A stretch of DNA of 64,000 nucleotides. Source: Warburgia ugandensis. Lineage: Eukaryota; Streptophyta; Magnoliopsida; Canellales; Canellaceae. The translations under genes were made by a program, and so were the position numbers. This document shows positions 24,800 through 36,949 of this stretch, one piece after another. The stretch covers positions 21,716,990 through 21,780,989 of the forward strand of contig CP141139.1 of the NCBI GenBank assembly GCA_035236585.1, given 5' to 3'. How positions within the stretch are numbered: the stretch's first letter is position 1; every line of letters begins with the position of its first letter. The notes below the pieces were generated by a model. It ran no database searches, was not told where the DNA came from, and worked only from the letters and a program-made list of their open reading frames with translations.

Positions 24800-27700
24800 C
24801 CATAACTTATTATCTTCCAGGTATTTGTCTCTTAGATGATTTCTTGGTGAATGCATTCCCCTTTAGGATGCAATTCTAGGTTCATTCTTAATTTATCATT
24901 TCCATTGTTCCTCCTATAAGGCCTCACCTATAAGGGCCTATTTTCACTGCGTACTCTGATGCAGCGCCATACTCTCATACGTGCCGATTTAACAATACTG
25001 TTTCCTAGCGGTACTTCATCTATCTTGAATTCCTTAAATTCCTATACTTATCTCATCATGTATAAGATAGTCTCCTCGTAAGATCATGCTTCTTTGCTCA
25101 TGCATATACTTCTTTCAAGATCATATTATCTTATTTCTCCTATTTTTAATATCATAGGATAAACCTTTTTATTTAGTGATCTCTTTCATTATCCACAAGT
25201 CTAAAAAGTTACCTTCTTTCTATTGTGCTAACTTTCCTTCTTACCTTTTATATTTGTCCATAAGATACTCCAATGACTGACATGGTATCATGTGCTCTAC
25301 AGCCAAACCCTTGATTAACTTCGAATTTCAACTGTCTGTCATTTTTCATATGTGACCTTATTCCTTGACCAAAGTTACATTCAAAAATGAAAGCCAATTA
25401 GTAGCATCTTCCATCGAGGACCGTATCATATACTGAAAGTAAAATGTCCTAACTCTATATCCAGTTTCATAATTATTGAATTCATTAAACACTTTTCTCT
25501 GTGAAGATTTTATCCAAACTCCTGTCAAATGTTAATGGTCGATTCATCATCATGGGTCACATCTTCGCGTTTAGAAGCCTATCTCACTATTCACACCCAT
25601 TTGTCATTAGGATTTTCAATAATGTTCCCATTTATGCAAAACAAAAAGTCTCTTATTCATCACCGAGTACCCTTACTAGGTCATGGTTGAATCCTTTGTC
25701 ATCATCCTCTTTGTTTTTTCTTTGCTTGATGGTTTTCTTTGTAACCTTTCAATTCAAAAGTTCTATACTCAATCCAGTAAGGTTAGTCCTTAAGAAATTC
25801 CTTTAATTGATTTTTTTGTTTTGTACTTATATATGTTCATAACAACTAACTATTTTTCTATAGGCAATGTAACATCAAATCTCACCTTATAGTGTGCTAG
25901 CCATCTCACCTTTTCTCCTTCCATCCCCTATGTCAATATATCGTGCAATCTTTTATCAAGGCTTTATTGTCAATCATGCAGTCTATATTGTCAGGAGGTA
26001 TACTCGTAAGTAGTGATTTTCTCAATTCCTCAAATTTTATTCTTCAAGTGCCTCCTTATTTTATCTTTCAAGTGCCTTCTTATACTTAGTTTATAATAGC
26101 AATAATTCTCCTTCAATAGCGATTATATCAAATTGTACTGCAGTTGTTTACTCAACAAGTTTTACAATACTCAGATAAGCATAAACATTTTCTTAGACAT
26201 AGAAAAGACTTTATTTGATTACCTATTGATCTCTTCCCAAATACGTTATAAGCTCAAGGGCCTCTAGAGTGATCGATAGTTATCTACCTTTCTTTCAATC
26301 CAAGTCTGTAGTATTTTTCAGACCCAAAGTAATTTTTTCACCTTGTCATGGTAGCCACTAAGGTTTGAAAATCCTTTTACATTGGTTTAGATCACTTCTT
26401 ATTTTTGCTCCTATCTCAGTTGTTACTATATTTATTGTACTTGTAGCTCTTCATGATGTGACCTAATCATCTTGCCTTATACCCTCAAATGACTTAGCCT
26501 AACAAGTACTCAAGTCTAAAGACTTATAACTTCCTTCTGATTATATAACTTCAACTACTAACTCATAGACACTAACATACCTGATTAATTAGGGTGGGAT
26601 ACCTCTATTTAGTCAACAGTACTCAATGATGGCCTTAAGTTATTTGGTCTTCCAATCTATGATGGTGAGACCTCAATTTGATCCTTGATGGTACCCTACT
26701 TGCTAAATGGATAAGTTACTGTCTTGGCCTATTTCTTTTTTCAATATAACTTTATTTACTCATGTAGTGGCAAGGTGAGATATCACCAAATTTTCCTTCT
26801 TATGGATTATATCCATTGGTGTCCCCCATAAGCTAATGGATCCGATAAGAATCTAATTGGAATAGTTGATATCAAACTATTTATAGAATTTTAATTTCTA
26901 GTTGGTCACTATTTCTTGTCGCATAATCTCCTGAAATTCGATACTTTTACTCAAAATCTTAAATCCCATATGCTTTCTCTCTATTATACGTATCCTCGCC
27001 AACTCAACTATTATTATTATTCCTTTGCATTTGTTTGATCTTCCCCCTTATAAGATTCGAGATGTCAGAATTGTATGTATCTTCATAGAGTCATAATCTT
27101 TATAGTTACTTCTCTTTCTCTCTTTTCTTCAAAATCCTCATTTGGTCTACCTAGATCAATGTCTCTCTATGCTTTGTTGCATATAATTGATACTTCATCT
27201 ATTCCTTTACTTAACAGATATGATAAACTGAATGCTTGTCTTAAGATCATTGAAATCCTCAGTCGCCTATAACCTCAATAAAATTTAACGTCTTAATAAT
27301 TGCATTGATGTTTTGATCGTGTTATACTTCTCTTACCAGTTCATGTTAGGATCGATCTATTATCATCCTTAGTATTATCATCAAAATTTTTTGATCACTC
27401 GGTTGAATTCATTTCCCTATCACATAATATGTCATTTGTATGCATCTCTGGATTTGTTCCATAATACTCAAGTAGTTATTATTCGATAGCACTTCACTCT
27501 TTATAAGACTTCAATTAAGGTATCAAAATTGAGCTAAGTCTTTCAAGATTCATGCCTTTGTGATCTAGTACAAGTCACAGTTATCCCTTAGTATCATCTT
27601 GTATGCTTATCCCTGTTATCATCAAAATTTTCTCAAAATCTGTCTCTTACATCTCATATATCACATCCTTGTGATAGTGTACTCATATTCTAATATTCTT

Positions 27701-28109
27701 TATGATGGTAAGATAGCCATCTAGGTCTTTTGATTTTTCTCACCTTTGATAAGATTACTTTATTGCAGGCCAACACTATCTATTAACAAGTCCATTAATC
27801 ATCTTCATTTATTCATTCTCATCACAATATGATCCTTATATGAGATTTCATCTTTGCACCACTGCACAATAATTCTTATTTCCTATAATTTTGATAGGAT
27901 TCAAGTAATCCAATATCTAAGTATTTGCTAGGACTATCTCCTTTTTCACCTATGTGTTTATGGTGAAATGTCCTGAGTCATTAATATTATAATCCTCAAA
28001 TAGAAGTAGTCATCTCTACTACTCCTATTTATACTACTTATCCTTGATTTTCTTTATTGTCTATGACCCTTGGACATCTTTGAATTTGTTGTGAAAGGAT
28101 AAAACCTGG

Positions 28110-28121
28110 GCTCTGATACCA
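28110..28121 (-). promoter_or_regulatory. Primer-binding site for initiator tRNA-Met
   Basis: The minus strand reads TGGTATCAGAGC, complementary to the 3' end of plant initiator tRNA-Met, two bases after the LTR end (CGTCACA). This fixes the element's strand and the internal-LTR border at 28,123/28,124. Confidence 0.92.
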
Positions 28122-28123
28122 AC

Positions 28124-30340
28124 TGTGACGACCCGGGTTTTCTCATGCATTTTTAAATGCAATACCTAATTTCCTAAGGCGGGATGCATCCCTATTTGAA
28201 AACCATTCTATAAAAACCATGCAATGCAGTGGAAAACCTTTAGTTTTAAACTCATTTTTTGAAAATCCCGAGTGTCATTTGCCTTCACAACAACCAAAGT
28301 AGTTTTTTGAAAAAGTTCAGAAATCATAAATATTTTTCCCCAGGTCTTTCCGATCCTGACACACAGCCCAACTGTAATTAAATACAACTTCATGTCCAAA
28401 GGGTTGAGAGTTTACTTACATGTATAACTTTCTTCTTTTTGATTCACTTGCTCGTAGCACTAATATCTCCTGAGACATCTTCTATTTATGAGTGGAACTA
28501 TCCTGAAAAATGTTAAGAATAGGGTGAGTATATACTATACTCAGTAGGAGTCTATCACTACTAGTTTTATAATGCATGCGATGTTTTAAAATCATATGCT
28601 CTTTCCAAAACATGTGCATGTCTGAATTCTCAAGTTCGATATCGACATCAAAATCCATTGTCAAAATGAAATATTAACGACTTAAAGGATCATATAATCC
28701 AAAATCGAAAGTATCATATACATATATATCATAGCATTATGATATGCATAAAATGCTTCATGGAATCCAACTCATGGATCTCTAGTATGGTATGGTCAAC
28801 CAACCTCATATCATGCTATATGAAATGCACATAAATCATCAAACCATAGGGTCCACTATGCCCACGACCTCCTCGCTGTGTGGTCCCCGGGTACTTGAGG
28901 ACACTCAGTCATAGCCTCCACGGGGCCTATGACACGTCGACCCAGTGCCGTGACACCAGTGGTAGCCCCCTGTACCACATGCAGTCGACGTAGGGACTTG
29001 CCTCTTTTTGGGCGTGGTACCCATCCACCTATTAGTGGTAGAGGCCGGGTGGCCAACCCAGACCCCTCAGCATAGCACCCAAGGGCTTTCTAGCCCAAAT
29101 CACATAAGATCAAATAAGCCAAAACCTCTTTTCAAAACCTGTCCTCTTTGGGTCCCTCACAACTACTTGGCCCTCGGCACTCCAGCGTCTTTTGGCAATC
29201 CTCAAGGACATGCAATCTTTGCAAGTACTTAAATCATGCAATGTATACACTTGTTTGCAAAACACATATGTGCATAATGTATATGCAATCATTTACAAAA
29301 CATGGCTATGTACAAAGCATTTATCATGCATGCTGAATTAAGTCATGCAAATCAAGTCATATATTTAAAACATATGTTCTCAAACAGTAATTGTTCTTTT
29401 AAAAGAATCTAATAGTGATAGAGCACCTACCTGGCTAGGTCACGCTAACCCTTTTGTCCTCGGACGCTCCTGATCATGGTTTAGGAAATCAAGGTTAGTT
29501 TGGCCTATCTTTTATGGGTCTTTTAGAGTAATTGGTCTTATTACTTAGGCAGTAGGGGTCCATCCCTATGCCTATGGGTGTCCTACGGTCGTAATTGGGC
29601 CTTGGTATCCTCAATTTTCCAAAGTTCTAGTGGTCATGCGCCACCATCCTATTCTAAGAGTCATGCCCACCTTTGATTAGGCCTTGACTAGGGATTTTAT
29701 AGTTTGTATGCGTCCGCGTCGTCGATACGGACACAACACCTTTTGCGGCATCTCAATCGGAGCTCTAGATCTCAAGTTATAAGCATTTTAGTGTCGCACG
29801 TACATAGGAGTCTTACAAATAAAAAGACGGAATGTTAGGGCGCTGCGCATCTGCGACGTGTGCCCCGGCTTCCTTAAGTAACCAAAAAAATGATGCGCTG
29901 CTAGCGCGCTGCACGTCTGCGACGCACCCCTCAGTGAGCGCGTCTGCAGACGCGCCAACTTTTTTCCGCCGTCTCTCTCTTTTGCGGGCGCGTCCCCAGA
30001 CGCGCCCGTTGGTATTCTTCAGACGCGTTCGACGCGTCACATTTTGACTGGAACGTCTGCGTCGACTGGGGTGTCCTTAGGACACCCGGTTCGACCCTTT
30101 CGAACCAGTGCAGCCCAGGGAACGTCCCTGGGTCCTTGGTGGCTCTCCTGGGCTCCGTTTTGCATGGTTTTTCATGCAAAAACATAGGAAAATTGACCTT
30201 GGAACTATGGGGGAGATGGTTTTTGAGCGATCTTGGACGTACCTGGCTCGTTGCTGGGTTTTTCTCCTCGTTTTCCCCTCTAGGTCACTGCTTCACGACT
30301 GGTTTTCTCCAACATTTTGGGCTGCCATTAGAGGCACCCA
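28124..30340 (-). mobile_element. Truncated 5' LTR of the internal-bearing element
   Basis: In plus coordinates it begins TGTGACGACCC (minus-strand LTR end GGTCGTCACA) and runs ~2.2 kb to ggcaccca at 30,340. There it meets class II satellite (agaatagagtttgg), with AGA common to both sides. The part nearest the LTR start, about 430 bp including the TATA motif, the hairpins and the satellite-like segment, is missing. It holds a CpG-rich patch at about 29,836-30,010 and otherwise matches both solo LTRs. Confidence 0.85.
29836..30025. other. GC/CpG-rich patch inside the LTR with an 18-bp palindrome
   Basis: This short region is rich in cgcgtctgcgac-like words in an otherwise AT-rich window. It contains the perfect palindrome GCGCGTCTGCAGACGCGC at 29,938-29,955 and the nearby gcgggcgcgtcccc/gacgcgccc pair. 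The complete solo LTR at 58,040-58,175 has a similar patch with one mismatch in the palindrome. The solo LTR at 53,459 lacks it. Confidence 0.75.
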
Positions 30341-33300
30341 AGAATAGAGTTTGGATTAAAAAGGTATAACAGTTTGATGTTGAAGGGCATTTCATTAACT
30401 AAAAGATTAAAAACACACGGGCCAATTTGATAATGTTACCATCCTTTGTTTCACCCCTGCTTTGACAAATATAGTAGGCAATTGAGCCGACCATCTTCAG
30501 TCCCTGATTGCTATGCCAGTAAATAATTTAACTGCTCAAATTTTCAAGCCCTATATTGAAGATTGGAACAAATAGGTGGATGGATTTCTTTTAAATTTAC
30601 AATGTTAGAATTTAATGCTTGTTTAAAATATCTAAAAGGTAGATTCTATATTCGAAAAATGGAATCCAACGATAAAAAGGGCACTGAAAGTGGAGTTTGG
30701 GTGAAAAAGTTATGAGCATTTGAAGTCAAACGCCATTTTGGTAATTAAAAGATTAAACAAGCGTTCAAAATGCAGGGGGCTGTTTCGTTAATGGGACTCT
30801 CCTCAGTTTTCCTATCTGCCACAGCAAAGATGTTAAGCTATCATGCTGCCCACCTCAAATCACCATTTATGGCGCCTGGAAATAATCTAACTACTCAAAT
30901 TTTAATGTCCCATTTGGAAGATTGGATTGAGCAAGAGGATGAATATTTTATAAATTTTGCATTTTAAATTTTAGAACTTGTTGAAAATTTTCTCGTAATT
31001 AGAATGTAATTGGAAAATGGAACCGGATGACCCAAGGAACCCTAAAAACGGTGTTCGGATGAAAAAGTTATTAGCATTCGAAGTAAAGGGTATTTTGGTA
31101 ATTAAAAGATTCAAAATGCAGGGGCCATTCTGATAACGTCACCCTCCTCTGTTTTCATGTCTATGCTGAGAAAGATAGTAGGCGATCACGTCGCCCACCT
31201 ATGGTCCCTTTTGCGGCGCCGAAAAATTATGTAAGTACTCAAATTTTAAAGTTCTATTTAGAAGATTGGATAGAACAAGGTGATGATTGTTTTACAAATT
31301 TAGAATATTAGAATTTAGTACTTGTTGAAAATATTGTCAGTATTCGATTCTATTCGAAAAATGGAACCAACGACACAAAGAACCCAAAAAATAGAGTTCG
31401 GATGAAAAAGTTATGAGCATTTGAAGGTAAAGGGTATTTTGGTAATTAAAATATTCAAAATATAGGGGGCCATTTTGATAACGCCACCCTCTTCTGTTTT
31501 CATATCTATGCTGAGAAAGATAGTAAGCGATCACGTCGCCCACCTATTGTCCCTTTTGCAGCGCCGAAAAATTATGTAAGTACTCAAATTTTAAAGTTCT
31601 ATTTAGGTGATTGGATAGAACAAGGAGATGAATGTTTTACAAATTTTGAATTTTTGAATTTAGTACTTGTTGAAAATATTCTCAGGATTAGATTCTATTA
31701 GAAAAATGAAAGCAACGACATAAAGAACCCTAAAAATGGAGTTTGGATGAAAAGGTTATGAGCATTTGAAGTGTAAGGGCATTATGGTAAATAAAATATT
31801 CAAAAAAGCATTGTATTGCATGCTCCATTTTGATAAGGAGACCCTCCTCTGTTTTCACATTTACCTCGAGAAAGACAATAGGCAGTCGCGACAGTCTCAA
31901 CACCCACCTCTGATCACCAATTGCTACGTCGAAAAATAAAGTAACTACTCAAATTTTAAAGTTCTATTTGGAAAATTGGATTGAACAAGAGGATGAATGT
32001 TTTGCAAATTTTGAATCTTAGAAATTAGAACCTGTCGAAAATATTCTCATAATTAGATTCTTTTCGGATTATGGAATCGAACGAGATAAATAACGCTGAG
32101 AATACAATTCGGATTAAAAAGTTATGACAGTTTGAATTTGAAGGGCATTTCATTAACTAAAAGATTCAAAATGCAGGCGCCAATTTGATAATGTTACCAT
32201 CCTTTGTTTTACCCCTGCTTTGCCAAATATAGTAGGCGATTGAGCTGGCCACCTTCGATCCCCAATTCCTATGCCAGTAAATAATGTAACTGCTGAAAAT
32301 TTCAAGCCCTATTTTGAAGATTGGAACAAACAAGTGGATGGATTTCTTTTAAATTTACAATGTTAGAATTTAATGCTGGTTGAAAATATCTAAAAGGTCG
32401 ATTCTATATTCGAAAAATGTACTCCAACGATAAAAAGAGCACTGAAAATGGAGTTTGGACGAAAAAGTTATGAGTATCTGAAGTGGAAGGCCATTTTGGT
32501 AATTAAAAGATTAAACGAGCGTTCAAAACGCAGGGGGCTGTTTCGTTAAGAGGACTCTCCTCAGTTTTCCCATATGCCATCGCAAAGATGGTAAGCGATT
32601 GTGCCGCCCACCTCAAGTCACCGTTTATTGCACCAGGAAATAATCTAGCTACTCAAATTTTAATGTCCTATTTGGAAGATTGGATTGAGCAAGAGCATGA
32701 ATATTTCGTAAATTTTGCATTTTAAATTTTGGAACTTGTTGAAAATTTTCTCTTAATTAGAATGTAATTGAAAAATAGAATCGAATGACCCAAGGAACCC
32801 TAAAAACGGAGTTTGGATGAAAAAGTTGTGAGCATTTGAAGGTAAAGGGTATTTTGGTAATTAGAAGATTCAAAATGCAGGGGCCATTTTGATAACGCCA
32901 CCCTCCTTTGTTTTCATGTCTATGCTAAGAAAGATAGTAAGTGATCACGTCGCCCACCTATCGTCCCTTTAGCGGCGCCGAAAAATTATGTAAGTACTCA
33001 AATTTTAAAGTTCTATTTGGATGATTGGATAGAACAAGGAGATGAATGTTTTACAAATTTTTAATTTTAGAATTAATTACATGTTCAAAATATTGTTAGG
33101 ATTAGATTCTATTAGAAAAATGAAAGCAACGACACAAAGAACCCTAAAAATGGAGTTTGGATGAAAAAGTTATGTGCATTTGAAGTGTACGAGCATTATG
33201 GTAAACAAAAGATTCAAAAAAATATTTTATTGCATGGGGGATTTTGATAGGGACACCCTCCTCCGTTTTCGCATTTGCCTCGAGAAAGACAATAGGCAGT

Positions 33301-34423
33301 CGCGACAGTCTCAACACCCACCTCCGATCAGCATTTGCTACGTCGAAAATTAAAGTAACTACAATTTTAAAGTTCTATTTGGAAAATTGGATTGAGCAAG
33401 AGGATGAATGTTTTGCAAATTTTGAATTTTAGAAATTAGAACTTGTCGAAAATATTCTCATAATTAGATTCTTTTCGGCTTATGGAATCGAACGAGATAA
33501 ATAACGCTCAGAAAAGAGTTCGGATTAAAAAGCTATAACAGTTTGAAGTTGAAGGGCATTTCATTAACTAAAAGATTCAAAATGCAGGGGCCAATTTGAT
33601 AATGTTACCATCCTTTGTTTTACTACTCCATTTCATTAACTAAAAGGTAGATTCTATATTCGAAAAATGTATTCCAACGATGAAAAGAGCACTGAAAATG
33701 GAGTTTGAGCAAAAAAGTTATGAGCATTTGAAGTTGAAGGCCATTTTGGTAATTAAAAGATTAAACGAGCGTTCAAAATGCAGGGGTTGTTTCGTTAATG
33801 GGACTCTCCTCATTTTTCCACTCTGCCACATCAAAGATGTTAAGCGATCCTGTCCCCCACCTCTAGTCACCATTTATGGCACCAGGAAATTATCTAGCTA
33901 CTCAAATTTTAATGTCCTATTTGGAAGATTGGATTGAGCAAGAGGATGAATATTTTATAAATTTTGCATTTTAAATTTTAGAACTTGTTTAAAATTTTCT
34001 CTTAATTAGATTGTAATTGAAAAATGGAATCGCATGACCTAAGGAACACTAAAAGCAGAGTTCGGATGAAAAAGTTATGAGCATTTGAAGGTAAAGGGTA
34101 TTTTGGTAAATAAAAGATTCAAAATGCACGGGGGCATTTTGATAATGCCACCCTCCTCTGTTTTCATGGCTATGCTGAGAAACATAGTAAGCGATCATGT
34201 CGCCCACCAATGGTCCCTTTTGCGGCCCCAAAAAATTATGTAAGTACTCAAATTTTAAAGTTCTATTTTGGAAGATTGGATAGAACAAGGAGTTGAATGT
34301 TTTAGAATTTTAGAATTTTAGAATATAGCACTTTTTTAAAATATTGTCAGGATTCGATTCTATTCGAAAAATGGAACCAACGACACAAAGAACCCAAAAA
34401 ACGGAGTTCGGATGAAAAAGTTA
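30341..34423 (+). repeat. Satellite block B2: divergent forward array right of the retrotransposon
   Basis: It starts part-way into class II and continues III (30,619), IV (30,977), chimeric I/IV (31,321), I (31,666), II (32,031), III (32,376), IV (32,735), I (33,080), II (33,442), III (from about 33,640), IV (33,984) and chimeric (34,331). The class II monomer at 33,442 is cut at about 33,623-33,637 (ttttactactccatttc) and joins class III early, losing roughly 150 bp. Copies are divergent and old. Confidence 0.9.
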
Positions 34424-36082
34424 TGACCATTTAATGTAAAGGGTATTTTGGAAATTAAAATATTCAAAATGCAGGGGGCCATTTTGATAATACCGCCCTC
34501 CTCTGCTTCCATGTCTATGCTAAGAAAGATAGTAAGCGATCACGTCACCCACCAATAGCCCCTTTTGCGGCGTCGAAAAATAATGTAAGTACTCAAATTT
34601 TAAAGTTCTATTTGGAAGATTGGATAGAACAAGGAGACGAATATTTTACAAATTTTGAATTTTTGAATATAGGACATGTTGATATTATTGCCAGGATTAG
34701 ATTCTATACGAAAAATGGAACCAAAGACACAAAGAACACTAAAAATGGAGTTTGGATGAAAAAGTTATGAGCATTTGAAGTGTAAGGACATTATGGTAAA
34801 TAAAAGATTCAAAAAAGCATTTAATTGCATGGGCCACATTGAAATGGACACCCTCCCCTGTTTTCACATTTTCCTCGAGAAAAACAATAGGCAGTCGCGA
34901 CAGTCTCGACACGCACCTCCGATCATCATTTGCTACATCGAAAAATAAAGTAACTACCCAAATTTTAAAGTTCTATTTGGAAAATTGGATTGACCAGGAG
35001 GATGAATGTTTTGCAAATTTTGTATTTTAGAAATTAAAACTTGTTGAAAATATTATCATAATTAGATTCTATTCGGCTTATGGAATCGAATGAGAAAAAT
35101 AATGCTGAGAATTGAATTGGGATTAAAAAGTTATGACAATTTGAAGTTGAAGGGCATTTTCTAAAAGATTCAAAATGCAGGGGCCAATTTGATAAGGTCA
35201 CCATCCTTTGTTTTACCCTTGCATTGACAAATATAGTAGGAGATTGAGCTGGCCATCTTTGGTTCCCGATTGCTATGCCAGTAAATAATTTAACTGCTCA
35301 AATTTTCAAGCCCTATTTTGAAGATTGGAACAAACAGGTGGATGGATTTCTTTTAAATTTACAACGTTAGAATCTAATGCTTGTTGAAAATATCTAAAAG
35401 GTAGATTCTATATTTGAAAAATGGAATCCAACGATAAAATGAGCACTGAAAATGGAGTTTGGGCGAAAAAGTTATGAGCATTTGAAGTCAAAGGCCATTT
35501 TGGTAATTAAAAGATTAAAAAAGCATTCAAAATGCAGGGGCTGTTTCGTTAACGGGACTCTCCTCAGTTTTCCCATCTGCCACGACAAGGATGGTAAGCG
35601 ATCATGCCGCCCACCTCTAGTCACCGTTTATGGCACCAAGAAATAATCCGGCTACTCAAATTTTAATGTCCTATTGGATGATTGGATTAAGCAAGAGGAT
35701 GAATATTTTATAAATCTTCAATTTTACATTTTAGAACTTGTTGAAAATTTTCTCTTAATTAGATTCTAATTGAAAAATGGAATCGAATGACCCAAGGAAC
35801 CATTAAAACAGAGTTTGGATGAAAAAGTTTTGGGCATTTGAAGGTAATGGGTATTTTGGTAATTAAAAGATTCAAAATGCAAGGGGGCATTTTGATAATG
35901 CCACCCTCCTCTATTTCCATGTCAATGCTGAGAAAGATAGTAAGCGATCACGTCGCCCACCTATGGTCCCGTTTGCGGCGCCGACAAATTGTGTAAGTAC
36001 TCAAATTTTAATGTTCTATTTGGAAGATTGGATAGAACAAGGAGATGAATGTTTTACAAATTTAGAATTTTAGAATTTAGTA

Positions 36083-36428
36083 CCTGTTGAAAATATTGTC
36101 AGTATTCGATTCTATTCGAAAAATGGAACCAACGACACAAAGAACCCAAAAAACGGTGTTCGAATGAAAAAGTTATGAGCATTTGAAGGTAAAGGGTATT
36201 TTGGTAATTAAAAGATTCAAAATGCAGGGGGCCATTTTGATAACACCACTCTCCTTCGTTTTCATGTCTATGCTGAGAAAGATAGTAAGCAATCACATTG
36301 CCCACCTATGGTCCCTTTTGCGGCGCCGAAAAATTATGGAAGTACTGAAATTTTAAAGTTCTATTTTGGAAGATTGGATAGAACAAAGGAGACGAATCTT
36401 TACAAATTTAGAATATTAGAACTTAGTG
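36083..36428 (+). repeat. Chimeric I/IV monomer, reference example
   Basis: 346 bp. It begins as class I (attgtcagtattcg, accaacgacacaaagaac), then from about base 100 reads as class IV (gaaggtaaagggtattttgg, tatgctgagaaagatag, cttttgcggcgccg). The same type occurs at 23,769, 31,321, 34,331, 36,429, 38,710 and 39,055 and in the later copies, often in tandem. Confidence 0.85.
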
Positions 36429-36689
36429 CTTGTTGAAAATATTGTCAATATTGGATTCTATTCGAAAAATGGAACCAACGACACAAAGAACCCAAAGAAT
36501 GGAGTTCGGATGAAAAAGTTATGAGCATTTGAAGGTAAAGGGTATTTTGGTAATTACAAAATGCACGGGGCCATTTTGATAACACCACCCTCCTCAGTTT
36601 TCATGTCTATGCTAAGAAAGATAGTAAGCGATCACGTCACCCACCTATCGTCCCTTTTGCCGCGCCGAAAAATTATGTAAGTACTTAAA

Positions 36690-36949
36690 TTTTAATGTTC
36701 TATTTAAGCAAAAAAGTTATGAGCATTTGAAGTCCAAGGCCATTTTTGGTAATTAAAAGATTAAAAAAGCATTCAAAATGCAAGGGGCTGTTTCGTTAAC
36801 GGGACTCTCCTTAGTTTTCCCACCTGCCACGGCAAAGATGGTAAGCGATCATGCCGCCCACCTCTACTCAAATATTACTGTCTTATTTGGAAGACTGGAT
36901 TGAGCAGGAGGATGAATGTTTTATAAATTTTGCATTTTAAATTTTAGAA
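36690..36949 (+). repeat. Fused short class III monomer
   Basis: A class IV-type tail (atgttctattta) joins class III about 90-110 bp inside it (agcaaaaaagttatgag). The same monomer has a second gap at cacctctactcaaatatt, where ~35 bp (gtcaccgtttatggcacc and beyond) are missing. Both lesions recur at each 2.6-kb half-unit, for example near 39,340 and 39,497, so they were present before amplification. Confidence 0.85.

Larger units (their letters stand above)
24764..28123 (-). mobile_element. Internal region of the retrotransposon, no intact coding sequence
   Basis: 3,360 bp of AT-rich sequence unlike the satellite. It is bounded by the polypurine tract at the left and the primer-binding site at the right, so it lies exactly where gag-pol should be. 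The longest open frame is about 100 codons, on the opposite strand, and resembles nothing I recognise. I see no zinc knuckle, protease, reverse transcriptase or integrase motif on the minus strand. This fits a LARD-like non-autonomous element or a heavily decayed autonomous one. The large LTRs and short internal region favour the first reading. Confidence 0.7.
23943..30340 (-). mobile_element. Ty3/gypsy-type LTR retrotransposon, non-autonomous, both outer LTR ends missing
   Basis: On the minus strand the order is truncated 5' LTR (28,124-30,340), primer-binding site, 3.36-kb internal region, polypurine tract, truncated 3' LTR (23,943-24,763). Together the two LTR pieces cover a full LTR of about 2.6 kb, judged against the complete solo LTR at 56,317-58,935. 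The ~400-bp overlap between the two LTRs shows roughly 30 differences by eye, mostly transitions, so the insertion is not recent. No gag, protease, reverse transcriptase or integrase frame is open. The left flank is a chimeric I/IV monomer and the right flank a class II monomer at another phase, so no target duplication can be expected and satellite DNA was lost or rearranged around it. Confidence 0.85.

Noticed and set aside
25501-25806. 101-codon open frame in the retrotransposon interior
   Set aside because: It is on the strand opposite to the element, AT-rich, and without any recognisable motif. Expected by chance.
28110-28121. Possible tRNA gene fragment (gctctgatacca)
   Set aside because: Only the last 12 bases of initiator tRNA-Met are matched, at the exact place of a primer-binding site. 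No cloverleaf can be built around it.
23938-30345. Target-site duplication around the internal-bearing element
   Set aside because: Both outer LTR ends are missing and the flanks belong to different monomer classes, so any short match there would be accidental.
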